Positions 58,191 through 64,000 of a stretch of 64,000 bases of DNA are shown one piece after another; within the stretch, counting starts at the first letter, position 1; each line of letters starts with the position of its first letter. The stretch is from Malania oleifera (lineage: Eukaryota; Streptophyta; Magnoliopsida; Santalales; Ximeniaceae): the NCBI RefSeq assembly GCF_029873635.1, contig NC_080422.1, forward strand, positions 2,894,001-2,958,000, given 5' to 3'. A program made the translations under genes and the position numbers. The notes below the pieces were generated by a model. It saw only the letters and a list, made by a program, of their open reading frames with translations. It had not been told where the DNA came from and ran no database searches.

Positions 58191-61100
58191 TTAGAGTACC
58201 ATACCTTGTGATCCTAGTATGTTGAATCGACTCAGTAAACCATTAGCTAATCTCATGAGGGATGCAATGGTGCCCCTATATCCAAATTGTAAAAAGTTCT
58301 CAAAATTAGAGTTTCTGATAAAGTTGCTTCATGCAAGGACAATGCATGGGTTATCTCAGAGCGCATTCAACATGCATTTAAGCCTCTTTAAGGCAGCACT
58401 GCTGGAGGGTGAAATACTTCCCAAGTCTTTTTATGAGGCGAAGACATACCTGTGTGAATTGGGTCTCGATTACACTCTAATACATGCGTGTAGGTATGAT
58501 TGTGCACTCTTTTATGGTGAACATGAAAATTCAAATGAGTGCCCAGAATGTGGTGAACCGAGGTATAGAATTAATCAGAAGAAGGGTAAAAAGATTCCCA
58601 AAAAAGTTTTGCGATATTGTCCATTAATCCCGCGGCTGCAACGATTGTATATATGCAAAAAGACTACTACAAATATGAGATGACATCAAGAGAAACGTCT
58701 TCAAGATGGAGACACCCTTAGCCATCCAGCGGACTCCGAAGCTTAGGCCGAATTTGATAAAATGCATCCGTGGTTTGCTAGTGATCCTCGCAACATCAGA
58801 CTTGGCCTTGCTTTAGATGGGTTCAATCCTTTTGGTAACATAACCAACCTATATAGCATGTGGCTAATTATGATGATGTCATACAATATGCCGCCATGGC
58901 AATGTATGAAAGAACCTTTCATTCATATGTCTCTGCTGATTCCCGGAGCGAGACCACTTGGTAATGATATTGATGTTTACCTGCGTCCATTAATTGATGA
59001 GTTGAAAGAATTATGGGAAAAAGGAGTGGAGACATTCGATGTGCAAATCGGGACAATATTTCAGAGGCATGCTGCAGTCTTGTGGACAATTAATGATTTC
59101 CTGCATATGGCAACTTATCAGGTTGGAGCACAAAAGGTTACTTAGCATGCCCAGTATGTAATAAGGATGTTGGGTCCTTATCCTTGAAGCATGGACGCAA
59201 GTTATGCTTTATGTGTCATTGCCGTTTTCTACGAACTGTACATCCCTGGAGGACTCGTGGCATTAGAAGCTTGAATGGAAAACCTGAAAGAAGGTTGCCG
59301 CCAAAGTGGCTAAGTGGGGAAGAGATATTAAACCAGCTAAGGTTGATTAGAGATGTGAAATTTGGGAAACCACTGACCAGTAGAAAAAGAAAACACGCTG
59401 AGTGGGAGTTGAATTGGACAAAGAGAAGCATCTTCTTCGAGTTGCCATATTGGAAAGATCTTCTACTATGCCACAACTTGGATGTCATGCACATTGAAAA
59501 GAACATTTGTGAGAATGTCATTGGTACATTGCTTGATATAAATGGGAAGACAAAGGACACCGCAAATGCTCACCGAGATATGGAAGACATAGGAATACGA
59601 CCTGAGCTGCACCTGTTTCGTGATGGGGACAAAATTCTGATGCCATTAGCTTGTTACACATTCTCCAAGGATGAGAAGAATAAATTCTTCAACTGATTGA
59701 AATCAGTGAAGTTTCTCGATGGATATGCATCGAACATAGCTCGATGCATAAACACGAAGGAAGGGAAGATGTTAGGAATGAAAATTCATGATTGTCACGT
59801 CCTTCTACAATGGGTTCTACCCATTTTCCTTCGTGGTCACTTGACTAAAGATGTTTGCTCGGTGCTGATTGAGCTGGGAATATTTTTTGGCAGTTGTGCT
59901 AAAAAAAATTGAGCGTAAACGTACTTGAACGGTTAGAGGATGACATTGTGATCATACTATGCAAGCTGGAGAAAATTTTGCCACCAGCATTCTTCGATGT
60001 GATGGTCCACCTAGCTGCCCTTTTACCAAGGGAGGCCATAATTGGAGGACTGGTTTAATATCGTTGGATGTATCCTATTGAGAGGTAAAGTATAAAGTCC
60101 TTGTATAATGGTCACGTGATTTCCCTATTTGAATTTTCTTTTCTTCATTGTGTCTAAAAGTCTATAATGCTACATAAAATGCACAGGTTCTTGTCGACTT
60201 CGAAGGGGTACGTGCACAACAAGGCACGACCAGAAGGTTCAATCATTGAGGCGTACATTGACAGTGAATGTCTTGCATTTTTCTCAATCTATCTACATGA
60301 TATTAACACAATGTTCTCTCGTGATGAGCGAAATGCAGACGTTCATGCTATTAATGTCGAAGATGAAGAACCCAAGAGCTTTATATTTCGAGAAAATGTT
60401 CGCCCTTTTGGTGCACGAGTTTACGATTTCATTGACATGGATGACCTAGAAAAGGCTCATTTTTACGTCCTCAACAATTGTGATGAAACTGTTCCATATA
60501 TCGAGTACGTTGTTCCAAACTCCTTACTTTGCATTGTATTTACATATGCATAATTATATACTTTCTTGACATTAACATGTACTACTGATGCATATAGCGA
60601 ACATAAAACTAGATTCCTAGCCCAAAATGAATGGAATGTTAATGAAAGACATAAGAAGGAGTTTATCAATTGGTTTGGGAGTCGTGTAAGTAACAAAAAC
60701 TGCTTTAGTTAGAAGCAATGTATGGTTTCACTATTGAGGGTATTCTTCTAAACTCCTGTTTATTTTATAGATGAAAGTCATGTTTTACAATAAGGAACCA
60801 ACGGCAAGTAAGGATTTGTACGCGTTGGCATGTGGCCCCGATCAATGAGTTAATTGCTATAGTGGTTGCATTGTTAACGGGTTACGATTTCATACAAAGC
60901 CCCTCAAACTGCATAGAACAACCCAAAATTCTGGGCTTGCGGTGCTAGGCACTGAAGGAGATGAAGATATTGACTACTTTGGTGTGTTGGATGACATTAT
61001 AGAGCTTAGCTATGGAGCAAACAGAGTCGTCCACCTGTTCAAGTGTACCTAATGGGACATTGGCAATAAAAAGACTGGGATAAACACCAATGCCTACTTC

Positions 61101-61563
61101 ACCCGTGTCAATTTTAGCAAAACCTGGTATTAAAATGACCCTTTAGTGCTTGCGACGCAAGAAGAACAAGTGTTTTACCTTAAAGACACCAAATTAAAAA
61201 GTGAATGGCATGTGGGCCAAAAGATTCCTCCTCAAAGTTTGTACGCAATTGTAGAAGTGGCAGATAGTAAGATGAGTGCCAGTGAGGCTGCATTCCAAGA
61301 AGATGAGCCATTTGTCCACGCAGCAGCGCAATCTAAAACAAATGTTGTCGAAGAAGGCGTTGATTCTATACCATTGCATAGGGATGGTGTTAGGATAGAA
61401 CACGTAGGAGCTTCTAACATTAGAATTGAACCTTCTGTATACGTTCACTTCATCGACAATGAGGAAACTGATGGGAAAGATGAAACAGGGATCGAGTACT
61501 GTAGTGAAGAGGAAGACACTTTAGAAAGTGAGGATGATACGGATATTGAGGACGTATGGGGGG
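58190..61563 (+). pseudogene. TNP2-like CACTA transposase, 5'-truncated and broken
   Basis: 58219-59145 is one frame with in-frame stops at 58681-58683 and 58744-58746, both at tryptophan positions. It carries ARTMHGLSQSAFNMHL, a CPECGEPRY zinc motif, and SDPRNIRLGLALDGFNPFG through LIPGARPLGNDIDVYLRPL. A frame change leads to 59184-59912, with a TGA at 59694-59696 again at a tryptophan, carrying LPYWKDLLLCHNLDVMHIEK and NVIGTLLDINGKTKDT. Then comes the DUF4216-type C-terminal region (about 60780-61300, FHTKPLKLHRTTQNSG, DYFGVLDDIIELSY). The last stretch is an open frame from 61146, acidic at its end. TNP2 is the catalytic transposase of CACTA elements. It is inactive here unless the breaks are bypassed. 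Confidence 0.85.
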
Positions 61564-61750
61564 GTAAGCATGTTATTTTTGTCACTATGTATCTGACATG
61601 CGTAAATAACTTAAGAATTCATGTCTGCTGCATCCATCTAATATTCGTACTTCATATATGTACTTGTCTATTTTTGTCACTATGTATCTAACATGTGTAA
61701 ATAACTTAAAAATTCGTTCTTCTTATATTGACTTGTATAATTATTTGCAG
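61564..61750 (+). other. Intron between the two CACTA transposase frames
   Basis: GTAAGC at 61564 and TTATTTGCAG ending at 61750. Removing it joins the TNP2-side frame (...EDVWG) in register to the ATG of the downstream gene. The intron holds a tandem duplication of about 100 bp (TTTTTGTCACTATGTATCT near 61576 and again near 61672). Confidence 0.65.
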
Positions 61751-63414
61751 ATATGGCACCAGGAGGTCGACGTTGGAGACTTCCTTTTAGGCCCACTACT
61801 ACATCGCATGAGGATGATCCGACATCCTCGAGACCAGCGGAGCCCATCGATACTGATATGGCGGCAACATTGTCTGAGCTATCAACACCTTAGCCAGACA
61901 TGGATACCACTTATGCGATTGACACGCAGGGTGAGTTGCCGACTGTCATGAGCAGTGTTGGTATGGATACGATTCATTTATTTACATGTCAACTATTGAT
62001 GTTCGTACTTCACGTGTACGATTATAATGTTTTTTTTTTTTTTTTAAAATTAACTCTACTTTCAGCATCTACGTCCACGATTAGGTCAGGCCGTGGTGCA
62101 ACAAAGAACATGTCGCTGAAGAAGCACCTGGATAGGACTAAACAGTGGATTCGGATCGACATTCCTCCAGGATACACCGCCCCGCTAAACAATTGGTGCA
62201 CCGCGTGGACGAGGGAGCTCGGCATTATATGCCGACAGTATGCTCCAGTCACTGCATTCAGCTGGCCCTAGGTGACTCAAGAGCAGCACATGGTCCTTTA
62301 CATGCGCATTTTGGTAAGTTCCCTAACCCTATATAGCTGTTTTTAATTTCAATGTTTTTTTACTTTTAATATACTAGCCAATTAACAACTGTCTAACATT
62401 GTAATTGTATTACATATATATGCATGAGGAGTTTGATATGGACATCCTCGACGACGACCATGTGAGGAGGGCTGTCGACGTCTAATTGTGTAATAAATTT
62501 AAGAGTTATCACTCGAAAATGCGCTCCCATTTTCGAGCGATGGGAGATGAAGCAGAAGCACGGCCATACGATAAGATATCCTAAGAAGATTAGGACGTGG
62601 TTTGTCGCTATTTCCGCCACCCGCGCTATCAAGTGATGTGTTTGTATTCTAATCACTAATTTTTCAGAATGATGTCCCTAATATGTCGGCATGACATCTT
62701 CCTTGTAGGCCATATGTGAAAAAATGCTACGAACCGCAGAAAACTCCCTATGACGCATTGCGGTGGATCGAGGCTATTTGTAAATCATCACCAGGTAATT
62801 ACTATATATAAAATTATTTGACCATTACATGACATAATAGTAATGATGACTTATATGATAATGTAGCGTGATCCCGAGACTGGCACAGAGGAGCCACTGC
62901 TGGATCTGTATCAGAGAACACACCAACAACGATCGAGGGAGTGGTGCGAGGGTGCACAGGATCGACATGTAAGTGAAGCAAAAGATTTAGTTTATTACAT
63001 TATTCAAAATATCAAAGTTGTAGTCTTACTTATTCTTTTTTATCATTTTAATGATTGAAATTAGGCACGGATGGTCGATTTGAGGGATGCACCTGTTTCA
63101 GAGGGGAGTGAACACATGACAGATTTTGAGATCACTTCCTAGGTGCTTGGTCAATGAGGGGGGGGGGGGGTTGGGTGAAAGGTCTTGGAAGTGGATACAT
63201 TGCCCCAACAGCATCATCATCCATGGGTGCGGCAGCTTGTGCAGAGATGGAACGACAGCGTCGAGAGGCCAAGTGTGATAAGCAAGAGATGGCTCGACAA
63301 ATGCAGAGGATCGCTATGGAGAATGCGGAACTGAGATCGGACCTCTCCACCGTTCGAGCTGAGATGCAAGCCATGATGGATAGGACCGCGCGGTTAGAGG
63401 AAAGGATGCGCTGA
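61751..63414 (+). pseudogene. Transposase_24 (TNPA-like) gene, multi-exon, degraded
   Basis: ATG at 61753 (MAPGGRRWRLPFRP). A TAG at 61891-61893 is in frame. Exon pieces: 61751 to about 61959; 62066-62313 (SGRGATKNMSLKKHLDRTKQ, WTRELGIICRQYAPV), with GTAAG donor at 62314; about 62425-62640 (DDDHVRRAVDV, FKSYHSKMRSHFRAM), with stops; 62708-62793 (PYVKKCYEPQKTPYDALRW); about 62867-62970 (RDPETGTEEPLLDLYQRTHQ); and 63065-63414 (ARMVDLRDAPVSEGSEHMTD, then a C-terminal coiled coil AEMERQRREAKCDKQEMARQ). The layout matches plant Transposase_24 proteins, the DNA-binding partner in CACTA elements. Exon limits are approximate. Confidence 0.75.
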
Positions 63415-64000
63415 TCCGGACAAGATGATGCGGGTGGCTCCTCTGATTGATTATAAGGTATTATGATCACAAATTGAGTTTCATGTTAAATCATGCTAGT
63501 CTAGAATGCCTCCTGCATGGCGGATGCAGTTGATATGTATTGTATGCTGGTAGTTGATATAGGTTCTTGTATGCCTTCAACTTCTTATAAATGCTCTATT
63601 TGAACTGATGAACTCATTATATGCTATGCTCATTTGGCAGCCACTCTGGTGGGACAATTCATGAAGTTGGAAGATGCTTAAGTTTCAATTTGTTGGACGA
63701 GAAGAAGATAAGGCAGTGTAATCAATGGGGAAGGAGAGAATGAAGTGGAATTGGACTTATGGGTTAATGGGCATGTCTAAAATTGTGACATGTTTGAACT
63801 CATCTTATGTAAAAACGTCTATTTTTGTCAACTCACGATATGCTATGGTCATTTGGCAGCCACTCAGGTGGGACAGTTCATGAAGTTTGATGAAACATCC
63901 AAAACATCTTCGAGACATGATGTGATGACAACTGCAGGGGTAGTTCCTGTCCCTCGGTTGCCAAAATTACAAGAAAATGTGTGTAACTTCATGTTCTTCT
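63415..64000 (+). other. CACTA 3' region to window end
   Basis: Non-coding. A direct repeat of about 50 bp, with TATGCTATG, TCATTTGGCAGCCACTC and GTGGGACA, occurs near 63620-63675 and again near 63838-63890. No CACTA terminus is visible before the edge. Confidence 0.6.

Larger units (their letters stand above)
58190..64000 (+). mobile_element. CACTA (En/Spm) transposon, left-truncated, open to the right
   Basis: Holds a TNP2-type transposase (58190-61563) followed by a Transposase_24-type gene (61751-63414), the usual pair of plant CACTA elements, both on the + strand. The left terminus is absent: coding starts inside the chromovirus LTR. The right terminus is not reached by 64000. Confidence 0.88.

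Overview
This is nuclear DNA of a flowering plant, very probably a eudicot. The evidence is the element set (Sirevirus-type Ty1/copia, chromodomain Ty3/gypsy, plant L1-like LINE, CACTA/En-Spm) and one host gene, a plant-specific CHX-family cation/H+ antiporter with GT-AG introns. About 90% of the window is transposable-element sequence, much of it nested and broken. I see no tRNA, rRNA or CRISPR array.

Layout. 1-8953: a Sirevirus (A), + strand, with its 5' LTR cut by the window edge and a complete 3' LTR. 8912-8997: a near-perfect palindrome made of two LTR ends facing each other. 8998-10156: a piece of another copia LTR. 10157-15707: a broken minus-strand chromovirus (gypsy 1). 15708-19770: another chromovirus LTR holding a solo copia LTR (F, 15746-17436, duplication ATTCA). 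19771-25885: a minus-strand LINE split by a solo copia LTR (D, 23198-25671, duplication ATATT). 25886-26541: a truncated copia LTR (B). 26542-31691: the 5' part of a minus-strand Sirevirus (C). 31692-32185: a block of inverted repeats from a CACTA-like element. 32186-48765: a Galadriel-like gypsy fragment holding a chromovirus solo LTR (duplication CTTCT), which holds a Sirevirus (E), which holds a minus-strand chromovirus (gypsy 2, duplication CTCAG). 48785-53054: the CHX gene, minus strand, three exons. 54341-58190: a copia LTR scrap and a third chromovirus fragment. 58190-64000: a CACTA element, cut at its left end and running off the window.

How the parts relate. Only the CHX gene looks like a working host gene; its stop codon lies 19 bp from a Galadriel LTR in the same orientation, so that LTR probably supplies its 3' end. 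Most element coding regions carry stops, many at tryptophan codons, or deletions of catalytic parts. Element A has the longest open frame (876 residues, integrase to RNase H) and LTRs that differ at only about 15 sites.

The most interesting signals are in non-coding parts of the elements: (1) a family of palindromic decamers repeated upstream of the TATA box in several different copia LTR families, and an analogous array in a chromovirus LTR; (2) a short hairpin shared by divergent copia LTRs with paired base changes; (3) a motif of about 33 bp near the 3' end of both the LINE and two chromoviruses; (4) a splice path that would join the two CACTA transposase frames. All coordinates were read by eye; element boundaries without a stated target-site duplication are approximate.
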